Origin: Pseudobdellovibrionaceae bacterium
GTDB lineage: Bacteria > Bdellovibrionota > Bdellovibrionia > Bdellovibrionales > UBA1609
Assembly (NCBI GenBank): GCA_947444305.1
Contig: CANEZP010000007.1
Span: 124,001 to 188,000 of the forward strand
DNA length: 64,000 nucleotides
Reading direction: 5' to 3'
Shown here: one piece after another, positions 17,074 to 25,628 of the stretch
Layout: the number at the start of each line of letters is the position of its first letter
Numbering within the stretch: position 1 is the first letter of the stretch
Notes under the pieces: model-generated
Told to the model about the DNA's origin: nothing
Database searches by the model: none
The model's input: the letters and a program-made list of their open reading frames with translations, nothing else
Made by a program: the position numbers and the translations under genes

Positions 17074-17709
17074 TTAAGATTGCAAAGCTCTGACCGTTAA
17101 CCCGCGGTCGGCTTCGGAGCCTTCGGAATTCCCGCGTAGACCGCCGCCCATGCGCCGATCACAAGCCCGAACACGAAACGAAGGCCGGGGCAGCCACTTC
17201 ATCGCCGCGAGGACGACCTGCGGGGCCTCATCGCGTTGGGGTGAGGATTGCTTGTGGATCTGCTCCGTGGGAAATCGGTGCTGCCTTATCGCGGGTTGTT
17301 TATAAAACTCAAGCAGGGCACGAATGCCCGGCCACGAAGTCAGCGTACGTCCTTGTTTCAGGAGACCGGCCGAAGCAAGTACCCAAGGGCCGTGGCAAAG
17401 TGTGGCGATCGGCTTCTCGGCTTTATCAAATTGAGTGACGAAATCTCGCGCCGCGCGGGACTGACGCAAAAGATCGGGATTCACAAAGCCGCCGGGTATA
17501 AACAAAGCATCGTAGTCGGAAGCCTTCGCCTCATCGACCGTGAGATGCGCGCGCACCTTGTGGGCGGGTTCGTGCAAATTCACCCCGCGGATCCGGCCGT
17601 GGCGCAGCGACACGACCGAAGTTTTCGCTCCCGCGGTTCGCAATGCATTCACGGGGATTGTGTATTCCGCCATTTCAAAACCATCGGCCATCAAAACTGC
17701 AACTCTCAT
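17074..17709 (-). pseudogene. DJ-1/PfpI-family gene with scrambled 3' third
   Basis: Residues 1-137 are a good DJ-1/PfpI glutamine amidotransferase-like fold: VAVLMADGFEMAE at the N-terminus, PGGFVNPDLLR, and the nucleophile elbow ATLCHGPWVLASAG with its cysteine, up to LTSWPGIR. The family then expects a conserved VDEPVVVDG...TSR...P strand. Instead the frame reads unrelated, Arg- and Gln-rich sequence to the stop. In the next frame, roughly 17098-17185 on the same strand encodes a plausible membrane segment (FVFGLVIGAWAAVYAGIP) ending at its own stop. This looks like a deletion plus frameshift that joined the remains of two genes. Known family roles are glyoxalase III or protein deglycase-like activities. 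Confidence 0.65.
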
Positions 17710-17919
17710 GTTCTACTCCTTTTTAGTTTGTTTCTCCTCCCTTGATCATCCGTAAATATCCGCAGCAAAAATTGAACCATTGATGATCAACGAGAGAATC
17801 AATGGAGAGTTCAAAAATTCGTGGACACAAAATTAAGCGGTTCTTGCTAAGCACGCGTAGAAATCGGCGTGGCCCGGGATTATAAAACGCACGGAATTTT
17901 CAAGCGAAAGGAAACAGCG

Positions 17920-18501
17920 ATGCTAGCGATGACTTACAAAGGACCCTACCGGGTTAGACCGGTAGAAAAACCGGAACCGGAAATTGAACATCCCAGAGAC
18001 GCTATCGTACGAGTGACGAGGGCTTGCATTTGTGGATCAGATTTACATTTATATCATGGCCTCGTGCCCGACACCCGCGTGGGGCAAACGTTCGGCCATG
18101 AATTCTGCGGAATCGTCGAGGAGGTGGGCTCCGATGTGCAGAACGTGAAAGTAGGCGACCGCGTTCTGATTCCATTCAATATCTTTTGCGGTGAATGTTA
18201 CTTCTGCAAAAAAGGTTTGTACGGCAATTGCCACAACACTAATCCCAACGCGACCGCGGCCGGGGGATTTTACGGGTACGCGCATCTCACCGGCGGCTAC
18301 GATGGTGGTCAAGCGGAGTACGTTCGAGTTCCTTTTGCGGACGCGGGCGCGATAAAGATCCCGGATACGATCGATGACGATAATGCCGCGCTCTGCACCG
18401 ACGCGTACCCTACCGGCTACCAAGCGGCCGAGATGGCCGGCATTAAGAAGGGCGATGCCGTCGTGATCTTTGGTGCGGGGTCCGGGGCGGGCGATCGCTA
18501 A
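17920..18501 (+). pseudogene. zinc alcohol dehydrogenase truncated in the Rossmann fold
   Basis: The start at 17920 has AAAGGAAA 6 bases upstream. The protein is a textbook medium-chain zinc dehydrogenase for 190 residues. It has catalytic zinc ligands Cys38 (CICGSD) and His60-Glu61 (GHEFCG), and the four structural-zinc cysteines 90, 93, 96 and 104 (CGECYFCKKGLYGNC). It then has the first strand of the NAD-binding fold (VVIFGAGSGAG). It stops there; about 180-200 residues of the usual 380 are missing. The sequence right after the break is the body of a different gene (18501-19013), so one deletion has fused two genes out of frame. The remaining zinc domain is unlikely to be active. Confidence 0.8.
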
Positions 18502-19013
18502 CTACGGCCGAGAGGCGCGACCTTGATCTCTCGTCATCGATTAAAGGTTGGGCGTCGGACCTCGACCCCGCCAACCGACCGGGCGTTCCGATGGACAAGG
18601 CCCCCGACATCGGCATCGAGTACCTCTACATCGACGTCGAACAGCAAGTTCCGAAGTTTAAAATTCATAAATCTACCGAGCACGCACGCATGACCCCGGT
18701 GTTCGGAACTTCTTGCCCCCCGTCGGGGCTGAGCGGACGCATTCGCGATTTAGCGTACACACGCAGCGAAGGCCGCCTTTCGCATTGGATGCTGCTGATG
18801 TTCGCGGATCGCGTGAACGTCGTCGAGGATGTTTTATCGGAGCTTGCCGGTTTTCACATCCCCAACATCCCGAAGGAGATGGGCTTCGCCGCCGAATTAA
18901 AATACAACCGCAAAGGGGTACTGAAAGGAGCGGCGCTAATCGGCGTGGGCGTCTTAGGTTTGGTGGCACTCTCGACGATGCGTAAGAAATCACGCCTTAG
19001 CTTCGTGGGCTAG
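18501..19013 (+). pseudogene. 5'-truncated conserved gene fused to the dehydrogenase stub
   Basis: In a different frame from the dehydrogenase, coding continues from the break to a stop at 19013, reading LSSSIKGWASDLDPANRPG, MDKAPDIGIEY, FGTSCPPSGLSGRIRDLAY, EGRLSHWMLLMFADRVNVVE and ending with a membrane segment plus Arg/Lys tail. The PPSGLSG-x-IR / HW-x-x-L-x-x-ADR-x-NVVE pattern belongs to a conserved family I remember from Gram-negative genomes but cannot name. Similarity extends upstream of the first in-frame ATG (18591), right to the break, so the natural start codon and first residues are lost. Translation from 18591 might still occur. Confidence 0.6.
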
Positions 19014-19179
19014 TTGCGCCGGAAGGCCAGCTTTTAAACTCCTTCGTTTTCGGCGCGTTGCGAAGGAGTTCGCCTAGGTGGGCGCATTTTGATCATTCAA
19101 AGCGCTGAGAGAATCCAGGGTTCAATCTTTTCGAGGCCGGACGGTGATTCGCCCGGCAACCAGGAAACAAAACGCGCTA

Positions 19180-19944
19180 TTACATTCTCGATAGATTGTC
19201 GCGAAGCCTTTCCATTTCGATATCTAATTGGACGGAATCAACGACCTTTTTTACGCCTTTTTCATCAGTGAGATTGCAGGTGAAAACTCCCGGATGTTTT
19301 GTGCGGAAGTTGCGACCAGCCGCGACGGCTTCTCGCCCGACGCGCTTCATCTCCGCGATTTCTTCCAGGGCCGATTCGCCCGTTCGCTGTTTGCTCAGTA
19401 TGCCTCGCAAAGCCGCTCCCATGCTGCCGAGATTCGCCGAAATACTTTTAGTCATCGCATTGTGATCCGCCGTAAATTCCGGAGTGCAATCGCCGTCTTT
19501 ACCGATGGGGTTAGATTTTGGTGCCGCTTTTGCCGCAACATCATCAACTGCTCTATAAAGTGCCGATGGATTGAGGCGCATAGTGCTGCCGTTTTTGTAG
19601 AAGGAGCAGGTGAAGTTACCGTAAGTTTCGCGGAAGGTTTGCACTCGCTTTGTAAACTTGGCTAATTCGGCTTCTTGCTTTTTCGTGGCCTCTTCTATCT
19701 TTGTTTCATCGCCGAGGTCACCGAAGGTTGTCGAGACGTTTTTGATCATTTCAACGCTCATCGTTTGCAATGCATCCGCTTCGGTAACGACGGCGTCCGT
19801 GCACATACCGTTCGCGCCAATCGCTTTTGATTGACCGGGAGGAGTTCTCGAAGCAGGTGCCAACTTGGGGCTATCCGATGATCCGCACGCGGTAATAAAT
19901 GACGAAACTAAAAAACAAAACGGCAATAATTTCAATGAATTCAC
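19180..19944 (-). CDS. lipoprotein with internal duplication
   Basis: A 254-residue lipoprotein: signal peptide and lipobox ITAC near residue 20. The mature part consists of two related units. Each starts with a G-x-CT motif (GMCTDAVV, about residue 46; GDCTPEFT, about 151). A long amphipathic helix follows, and each unit ends in a Y/P-G-x-FTC motif (YGNFTC, about 112; PGVFTC, about 224). The duplicated Cys pairs suggest one disulfide per unit. Function unknown; periplasmic or outer-membrane anchored. The gap between 19013 and 19180 contains a 20-base stretch identical to part of the hydrolase gene at 15877. Confidence 0.7.
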   Translation of the reverse strand: MNSLKLLPFCFLVSSFITACGSSDSPKLAPASRTPPGQSKAIGANGMCTDAVVTEADALQTMSVEMIKNVSTTFGDLGDETKIEEATKKQEAELAKFTKRVQTFRETYGNFTCSFYKNGSTMRLNPSALYRAVDDVAAKAAPKSNPIGKDGDCTPEFTADHNAMTKSISANLGSMGAALRGILSKQRTGESALEEIAEMKRVGREAVAAGRNFRTKHPGVFTCNLTDEKGVKKVVDSVQLDIEMERLRDNLSRM

Positions 19945-20048
19945 TCGAACTCCTCTAGGGTGGGCATTGGCTGTAAAAGCAAACGAGTGAGCAAGAGGTG
20001 GGCCATCACGCCATGGTTCAGTAGACCTCCACCGAAAGAAATATTGAC

Positions 20049-21203
20049 CTACCGTATAGGAACAGGCTGCGGGGCCAATCCTAATTGTTCTTGCAACATG
20101 GGTACTTCGCGCTTGGTCTTCGGCTTCTTCACCTGCGGAACGACGAAGTCTTTTTGTAATCCGCCGGCGACGAGTAAGGTCGGCACACCTTTTTCATCGA
20201 TTGAAAGAAATAGGTCGACGGTGGCCCAGCGAAGATTCGATTCGTCTGGCCCACGAACGGCAATGTTCGAATCAATCGTTAGCGCCGTCAAAGTTTTGAG
20301 CGGGTCGTGATCAGGATCGTCTGATTTCACTTCTCGGGTTTTCAATACTTCTTGCGCAAGCCGACTCGTCACGGGAACAAGAAGATGAACCGATCGCCAG
20401 CCGGCTGATCCCTCGTGCACGGAGGCCGCCATCGCTTCAATTCCTTCGGTAAAGCGGAGCGTGCGGTAGCTCGAGCGGTCATCTAGGTAGCGTTGGGCTT
20501 TTTTGCTCACGATGGCCAACCACCAAGGTAGAACCTCACCGGTGTCACGTAGACCAAGGGTGCTCGCCCAGATGAGCCCGGCTCCAAGAGCAAAATCGCC
20601 GCTACTCCCATCCGCTGCACCGATCAGCGCCGTACCCCCGCCGACGCCTATTAAAGCGGCTAAGGGGATCACGCTCCTAAGCGTTGTCAAAATCTTGCGA
20701 GAGGTGTCCCAAAATTTTTGCCGGCGAAGTATAGGTTCGACGCGATCATCGAGCGCAGCGATATCCGTATTCGTATCTTGAAAAAACCGTTCGATTGCTT
20801 CGCGGCCGTGTATCGAGTGCGAGAAAGCAATGCGGCCCGGCTCTAACTTTCCAAGTCTGTCCGCTACGTCTTGCCAGCGTTCCAAAGATTTTATTTTGCT
20901 TTCGAGTTGTGCGGTTGCCATATCGACATTCAGAGAAAAAGGTCGCTCACTAATACCCGAGGTAATTTGCGGATAACGCCAGGTCGACTGATTGGCTTCC
21001 CCATGATCAACTTCGGCACCTAAAGTGATGAGTGCCTGGTTAATCATGTAAACCGACGATTCGGATCCTCGCACCTTCGTTAACATGGCCACGCAAGTCA
21101 CTTGCGCATTGGGAGTTGTTCTCGCCCAAGCGGAGGTCGCGAATGCGGAGAGCAGACCCGAAAGGATTAGAAGGAAAGCGACTCGACCCGTGATGGTTGT
21201 CAT
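20049..21203 (-). CDS. exported protein with membrane hairpin, unknown
   Basis: A 384-residue protein with a signal peptide (about residues 8-27, ending AWA). A long helical region with LESKIKSLERW follows. Two hydrophobic stretches then lie at about 172-190 and 202-222, and a C-terminal domain rich in beta strands ends in a Lys/Pro-rich tail. No known family. It begins 4 bases after the stop of the upstream small exported gene (21208-21498), so translation is probably coupled. The exported kinase-like gene 21556-22398 precedes them on the same strand and may belong to the same transcript. Confidence 0.65.
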   Translation of the reverse strand: MTTITGRVAFLLILSGLLSAFATSAWARTTPNAQVTCVAMLTKVRGSESSVYMINQALITLGAEVDHGEANQSTWRYPQITSGISERPFSLNVDMATAQLESKIKSLERWQDVADRLGKLEPGRIAFSHSIHGREAIERFFQDTNTDIAALDDRVEPILRRQKFWDTSRKILTTLRSVIPLAALIGVGGGTALIGAADGSSGDFALGAGLIWASTLGLRDTGEVLPWWLAIVSKKAQRYLDDRSSYRTLRFTEGIEAMAASVHEGSAGWRSVHLLVPVTSRLAQEVLKTREVKSDDPDHDPLKTLTALTIDSNIAVRGPDESNLRWATVDLFLSIDEKGVPTLLVAGGLQKDFVVPQVKKPKTKREVPMLQEQLGLAPQPVPIR

Positions 21204-21207
21204 TAAA

Positions 21208-21498
21208 CTACACCGGGGACTGCACTGTCGAACGATCGACTTCTATCAATCCGGTCGCGGGGATCGAAAATTGAACAGGTTTTTGGGTGTCACCATAACG
21301 CTCGCTACAAAATCGGACGTTCGATGCGTGCGCGGCGATGGCTCGCTGAATCTGGGAGTGGCGCTCGCCATGATCCCGAAGCGGCCACGGGGTCGCCAGA
21401 TCTTTTTGCCCTGAAATAGTTCCAGGAATGCATACTTCGGCCGCGTGACCGATCGACGCGAAAACTATCATGCTAAGCATGAGCGCTGTTTTGAACAT
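21208..21498 (-). CDS. small exported protein
   Basis: A 96-residue protein starting at the ATG at 21498, preceded by a near-perfect GGAGGT ribosome-binding site 6 bases upstream; a longer frame to 21528 lacks support. The signal peptide is MFKTALMLSMIVFASIGHA. The mature part has two cysteines (EVCIPG and RFCSER) and is hydrophilic. No family recognised. It sits 57 bases downstream of the kinase-like gene and 4 bases before 20049-21203, forming a likely three-gene unit of exported proteins. Confidence 0.65.
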   Translation of the reverse strand: MFKTALMLSMIVFASIGHAAEVCIPGTISGQKDLATPWPLRDHGERHSQIQRAIAAHASNVRFCSERYGDTQKPVQFSIPATGLIEVDRSTVQSPV

Positions 21499-21555
21499 AA
21501 AGACCTCCGTTTTAAATTGTATGAGCAAGAACCGTGCAGTAACGGAGTCTTTGGG

Positions 21556-22398
21556 TCAAAACGCCGTATCGATCCATACGAGGTCGCCGTCGACCGTGAG
21601 GATGATGTTGGCCGAATACGCGACAAACTTGGTTAAGGTTTTTATGTCGATTTGCTTATGAAGATAAAGCCTTAACCACTGCCGAAATTCAGGGGAGACG
21701 CGTAGACGATCGACCGGTCTACCAAGCAGATTGAGCAGGAGATTTAGGTTCACCCCTTTGTCCCACTCCGCCAGAAACGCGTTGGCTCGCGGGTCAATCT
21801 CCATGAATCGCAGACTTGAGGCGCCGTCTTCGGACATCGCCTTGATGGCTTCGACGTGACTGACGATCCCTTGGCCGCGCGGGCCTGACTTCTTCAAGAT
21901 TTTCAGTTCGCGGATATGACCGTCATCGTTCACTAGATAAACCGTGCCTTGCCCGCCGATCCCGAGGCAGTGAACGACGTGCAGAATCCGGCCGTTGAAT
22001 TCGACGCTATCGCCGATACGTAGCTGATTGTGGTCATTTCTAAAGCTAGCGAAAACTTGGGCTAAGCTCTCATCCGCCAACTCAATCCAAAGATCCGCGG
22101 TGCGCTCAAGTTCTTCGCGCATTCCCGGCGGGAAAGGGATTTTCGCAATCTTTACTTTTGGTTTAATCTCTAAAGGATTAGTCGCTGCTTTGGGCGACCT
22201 CAGATCCGCCAAGCAATCTTCCGATTGGTCTTCTATTAGGCGGAGCAATTCGGTTAATGTCGGAATTCTTGGAAGTTCCCGGCTTGTCACCGCCGATGCG
22301 TTCGGCCCGTAGATTGAAAAAACAACGGCCAAAAGGCAAAAAATTCGAAAGATTTTGAAGCTGAGCCGTTGTTTGTGCATGTCGCCCAGTCGTGCCAT
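21556..22398 (-). CDS. exported protein with degenerate protein-kinase-like fold
   Basis: A 280-residue protein; the second Met (22380) is an equally possible start. A signal sequence covers residues about 12-36 (FKIFRIFCLLAVVFSIYG, then NASA). Residues about 135-280 have kinase landmarks. There is a glycine-rich loop (CLGIGGQGTVYLV), a lysine in RELKILKK at the VAIK position, and a hinge-like AEWDKGVNLNLLL. A catalytic-loop-like SANIILTVDGDLVWID follows, with Asn and the metal-binding Asp, but the HRD aspartate is replaced. The chain ends at the DFG-equivalent, so most of a normal C-lobe is absent. Probably a pseudokinase or compact phosphotransferase exposed outside the cytosol. Operon with the two genes downstream is likely. 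Confidence 0.55.
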   Translation of the reverse strand: MARLGDMHKQRLSFKIFRIFCLLAVVFSIYGPNASAVTSRELPRIPTLTELLRLIEDQSEDCLADLRSPKAATNPLEIKPKVKIAKIPFPPGMREELERTADLWIELADESLAQVFASFRNDHNQLRIGDSVEFNGRILHVVHCLGIGGQGTVYLVNDDGHIRELKILKKSGPRGQGIVSHVEAIKAMSEDGASSLRFMEIDPRANAFLAEWDKGVNLNLLLNLLGRPVDRLRVSPEFRQWLRLYLHKQIDIKTLTKFVAYSANIILTVDGDLVWIDTAF

Positions 22399-22441
22399 TA
22401 GAGTGGCTAAAATTCAAGCGGGGCCAGAACCTAAATTGACC

Positions 22442-23851
22442 TTACTTTTTACAAATTTGGTCAACGGAATGCAGGTTGCCGTTTGCATCCATGAGTGATC
22501 GTTCGGCGATCAGCTCTGTTGCGAATTGGCTGTAAACACTGCCCGCCGTAACCAACAACGGCGCGCGCCTACGATTTATCGTGAAGTCTCTAAGATCGAT
22601 ACCAAGCTTGCGGAACGCAACGAAGGCTCGCTCGTTCACGCTGTCCGTTCCGACCGGCTCGGAGCGTACGACCGCAACGGCTTTGGCAACGAAGTCATCT
22701 ACGTTGGGAATTAATCCAAGAATGCGTTGGTAGCGAGTGCGGGCTTCATTGATAATCATTGAGCGCTTTGTCCAACTTGGATCGTCCGTCCGCATTCTGA
22801 TATGATGTACGTTGTTGCCGTCGGATATCGCTACACCGTTAAGTTCGAGGCGGCTCGCGGAATCTCCATAGAAATCTAAAGCCGTTGTGACGTTGAGGAT
22901 CTCATTCTCCCAAATCTCTCTTTGAATACTGCTCTCCATAGAACTTACTTTGAAATCAGGCGCAAAACATAAAAGATCTTTAAGCAATTGAATCAGGTGA
23001 GCGTTCGCAACGTTTGCAAGTGCTTTGCGTAAACGAAGGGAGTATTGCTGGGCGAAGATTTCATCGAGTACGAAGTTAGGCCGCGGCTCGCCGTCATCAT
23101 TGCGAAACGGAGTGCGAAGGGGGAGAAGTGCGGAGTAGCGAGGATGCCTCGGCCGTGATTTCTCAAAAAGTTCGTACTGGATCTTTTCTTTATCGATTCC
23201 TGCAAGTTCAAAAGTTTCGAGCGAGCGAAATTGGTTATTGCTCGCGAATAAGGCGTCGGTGTCCGAACCATAAACGCCGGCCCAGATGGGATAGTTTTCT
23301 CGAATTGGTCGTGGATCATCGCCGTGGCAAGTGAGGCAAATAGCAGGATTTGGTTTAGAAACAATAATTTTCGCGGTCGAAAGAGTATGGTCAATTTCAT
23401 CGGCGGTTAAAACCTTGAGAGCCTCCGCCGCGCCTGGTTCCTCACGGAAGATGATCGTACGTAACTTATAATTGAGCGCTTCATCGAATGCGAGCGTCTC
23501 TAGCGCCGCGTAGGCCGTCTGTTTTTTTGATCCATTGAAAGTAATAATCAGCTGACCGGTCTTGCCGAAAACAATGGCTCGCGGATTTTGGTAGGTTGCG
23601 TTTTGTAGGCTTTCGCTATGATACATCAGAACATAGCGGGCCATGTAATCGGGAAAGGATTTCTTAAGTGAGTTTAATCCTTTGGAGATACGACCCGAAT
23701 GAAAAGCGTCTAGCAGATTTTCGAAACTCGGTTCGGTAAGGGAAGAGGGCGAGCGGAGAATTGTATCATTGCTTTCGAAAGCGGATCCTAGCAGTAAAAA
23801 AATCGCATAAAGTGCGCAATAAAGGATCCTGCCAATGCGAGATGGTGCCAC
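22442..23851 (-). CDS. exported single-haem (CxxCH) protein
   Basis: A 469-residue protein with an N-terminal hydrophobic segment (about residues 8-24) acting as signal peptide or anchor. One c-type haem site, CLTCH (residues 172-176), followed by GDDPRPIRENYPIW, is the only motif recognised. The regions on either side are large and contain no known domain. Proteins of this plan, one CxxCH in the middle of an otherwise unassigned exported protein, recur in Bdellovibrio-like genomes. Likely periplasmic, electron transfer or a redox enzyme. It precedes the kinase-like gene by 43 bases on the same strand. Confidence 0.65.
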   Translation of the reverse strand: MAPSRIGRILYCALYAIFLLLGSAFESNDTILRSPSSLTEPSFENLLDAFHSGRISKGLNSLKKSFPDYMARYVLMYHSESLQNATYQNPRAIVFGKTGQLIITFNGSKKQTAYAALETLAFDEALNYKLRTIIFREEPGAAEALKVLTADEIDHTLSTAKIIVSKPNPAICLTCHGDDPRPIRENYPIWAGVYGSDTDALFASNNQFRSLETFELAGIDKEKIQYELFEKSRPRHPRYSALLPLRTPFRNDDGEPRPNFVLDEIFAQQYSLRLRKALANVANAHLIQLLKDLLCFAPDFKVSSMESSIQREIWENEILNVTTALDFYGDSASRLELNGVAISDGNNVHHIRMRTDDPSWTKRSMIINEARTRYQRILGLIPNVDDFVAKAVAVVRSEPVGTDSVNERAFVAFRKLGIDLRDFTINRRRAPLLVTAGSVYSQFATELIAERSLMDANGNLHSVDQICKK

Positions 23852-23934
23852 AGCATATTCTCTAACACCTAGACTGAGGTAACTAGTCTAGGAGCACTAA
23901 GTTCGCTTAAGTCTAGACCTCCACGATACTTTAC

Positions 23935-24723
23935 CTACAGTCGCTCGTCCCAGAGATCCGTAGGCCGCTCCACGATGTCTTCGTCCATGGACTCGGGCAA
24001 TTCTTCAACCGGGCGGGAAGGCTTCCACGGATCCGCGGTGATGTGCGCGAATAACAAAGCGTTCAAGCGCAACGTTTGGCGCCAATTCTCGGTGACTAGG
24101 TCTTTAAACTCCGCACTCAAAAATTGTTTACGCGTAAACTTTTGCGTGACGTAAAAGGCCTGCAGACGAAGCCAATCGATGCGCTTATGATCTTGCGGAT
24201 AAAAGCGGGGGAAGGTCTTGAGGCTCTTCTTCGTTTCGAAGCCACGCGGGAAAACATTTTTGAAAGGCTTCGACTGAAACAAGCTTGTCAATTCTCGTGG
24301 ACTCTCGGCAAGCCAAGCGCGCAGTTCTTTCACCTGCCTTGATGAAGCGTCGTACAGACCGCCGCCGGCAAAGACCTCTTCGTTGGATAGATAGAAATAA
24401 AGACCCGGGTTCTCATCAAACAAAGAGCCGGAGGGACGCGAGGCTTTCAGATGCACCCAATTGCGGTACGCCGCTTCGCCGCGCTGGACTTTATGTTTGG
24501 GCCGGCGCAACCGGCCGAAGCCGCGAACCGGGAATCTATAGCCGACGGTTTCTTTCGTGCGGCCTAACTTCGCGTTGAGGTGTTCGGCCAAAGCGGTGAG
24601 CGGTTGGACCAAATATTCTTCGTGTTCTTTTTTATGCTTCTTAAGCCAGTCGGGCGAAGGTTCGGCCCCCGCGGCCGCTAAGAAATCGATCGTCTTCATT
24701 GTGAATCGCGTTGAATCTGCCAT
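23935..24723 (-). CDS. DUF2461-family protein
   Basis: A cytosolic protein of about 262 residues. I start it at the ATG at 24723 (MADSTRFTMKTIDFL), because the upstream extension to 24930 reads as non-coding, Arg/Ser-rich sequence. The order FLAAAGAEPSPDWLKKHKKEHEEYLVQPL, then a positively charged RFPVRGFGRLRRP block, then HLKASRPSGSL and LYFYLSNEEVFAGGGLY matches the DUF2461/TIGR02453 layout. Biochemical role unknown. The gap to 24830 is short and holds the upstream region. Confidence 0.7.
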   Translation of the reverse strand: MADSTRFTMKTIDFLAAAGAEPSPDWLKKHKKEHEEYLVQPLTALAEHLNAKLGRTKETVGYRFPVRGFGRLRRPKHKVQRGEAAYRNWVHLKASRPSGSLFDENPGLYFYLSNEEVFAGGGLYDASSRQVKELRAWLAESPRELTSLFQSKPFKNVFPRGFETKKSLKTFPRFYPQDHKRIDWLRLQAFYVTQKFTRKQFLSAEFKDLVTENWRQTLRLNALLFAHITADPWKPSRPVEELPESMDEDIVERPTDLWDERL

Positions 24724-24829
24724 CGCGTTTACATACCCGATGGCTGATCGGCTGGCAACGGGGCGCTCACCAACGTGAGGTACAGGCGACCCGCATAAAG
24801 TCAGGCTTTTACCATGACTAAGCCGGTCG

Positions 24830-25252
24830 TTAGCGCGCGGCTCCGCCCGAACCTGTCTCGGGAGTTTTAAGCTCGACGGTCTTCGTGCGATCGTCGGTAG
24901 GCATTGCGGCTTGGCGAAGGCAGAGAGCAAGTTCGCGGCCCGTTTGATTGGGGCACTTCGTAGCGACTAACTTCTTCGTGTCACCGAGCTCGCCTAGTTT
25001 TGGAATCAACGAACGGCAAAACTTATCGCACATCATGGAGTCTGATCCACCATGTGAACAACCCGACATGCAACTATAGTACGAATCAAGCCGGTGTCCC
25101 GGCGCACCGGAAACCGCAACCTCCGTCGCTCCGGGCTTCGTCTTCGACGCGACGTTCTTGTCGGACGGAAGGTCGGCCAATGCGTCGCCGCTTTGAAACA
25201 CGGCAAAAGCTGAAAAAAAGACGGTGAACATAAGTAGTGATCGGATCAACAT
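24830..25252 (-). CDS. small exported cysteine-rich protein
   Basis: A 140-residue protein: signal peptide of about 26 residues ending DALA, then a Lys/Thr linker, then a compact segment with CMSGCSHG, CDKFC, TKCPN and ALCLRQ, seven cysteines in all. The spacing suggests a disulfide-stabilised helical mini-domain. No known family. The Pro/Thr/Gly-rich tail is low-complexity. Single gene; the 115-base gap at 25253-25367 shows nothing notable. Confidence 0.65.
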   Translation of the reverse strand: MLIRSLLMFTVFFSAFAVFQSGDALADLPSDKNVASKTKPGATEVAVSGAPGHRLDSYYSCMSGCSHGGSDSMMCDKFCRSLIPKLGELGDTKKLVATKCPNQTGRELALCLRQAAMPTDDRTKTVELKTPETGSGGAAR

Positions 25253-25367
25253 AATTCCCCCTCGTTGAGATCTTCGTAGAGCTTAACGACTAGAAATTTT
25301 GAAGTAAAGGATTCTTGTTGGGCGGGAAGGGCGGAGGCCCTTCCCGCGGGTAATCATTGTTTATTCA

Positions 25368-25592
25368 TCAAGGAATCGATTTCGCCGTCACCGCGCATTT
25401 GGGCAGGCCTAGTTTTTTTAGCTTAGCTTTGCCGGATTTACTCAGTTTGAGCTTCAACACGGTTTGACCTTCGGGCGTCCTTCGTTCGGCCGCGACGAAA
25501 TCGCCTTCGTTCAATACGGTCTGCGTCCCGGCAAAGGCTAAAGTCGGGAGCGCAGAAATAAGCAAAGCGATAGAATACAATCGTAGATTCAT
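25368..25592 (-). CDS. very small exported protein
   Basis: A 74-residue protein starting at the ATG at 25592 (MNLRLYSIALLISALPTLAFA signal-type start) rather than at 25604. The mature part is about 53 residues, Lys-rich, with one cysteine near the end (PKCAVTA). No family recognised. Its size, signal peptide and basic mature region are compatible with a secreted or envelope peptide. Confidence 0.6.
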   Translation of the reverse strand: MNLRLYSIALLISALPTLAFAGTQTVLNEGDFVAAERRTPEGQTVLKLKLSKSGKAKLKKLGLPKCAVTAKSIP

Positions 25593-25628
25593 TAAAATCC
25601 TCATTTAATTAAAGTGAAGTTTAAGTTG

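Noticed and set aside
17770..17810. 8-bp inverted repeat CCATTGAT...ATCAATGG
   Set aside because: Short, long loop and no clear link to either divergent gene; within chance.
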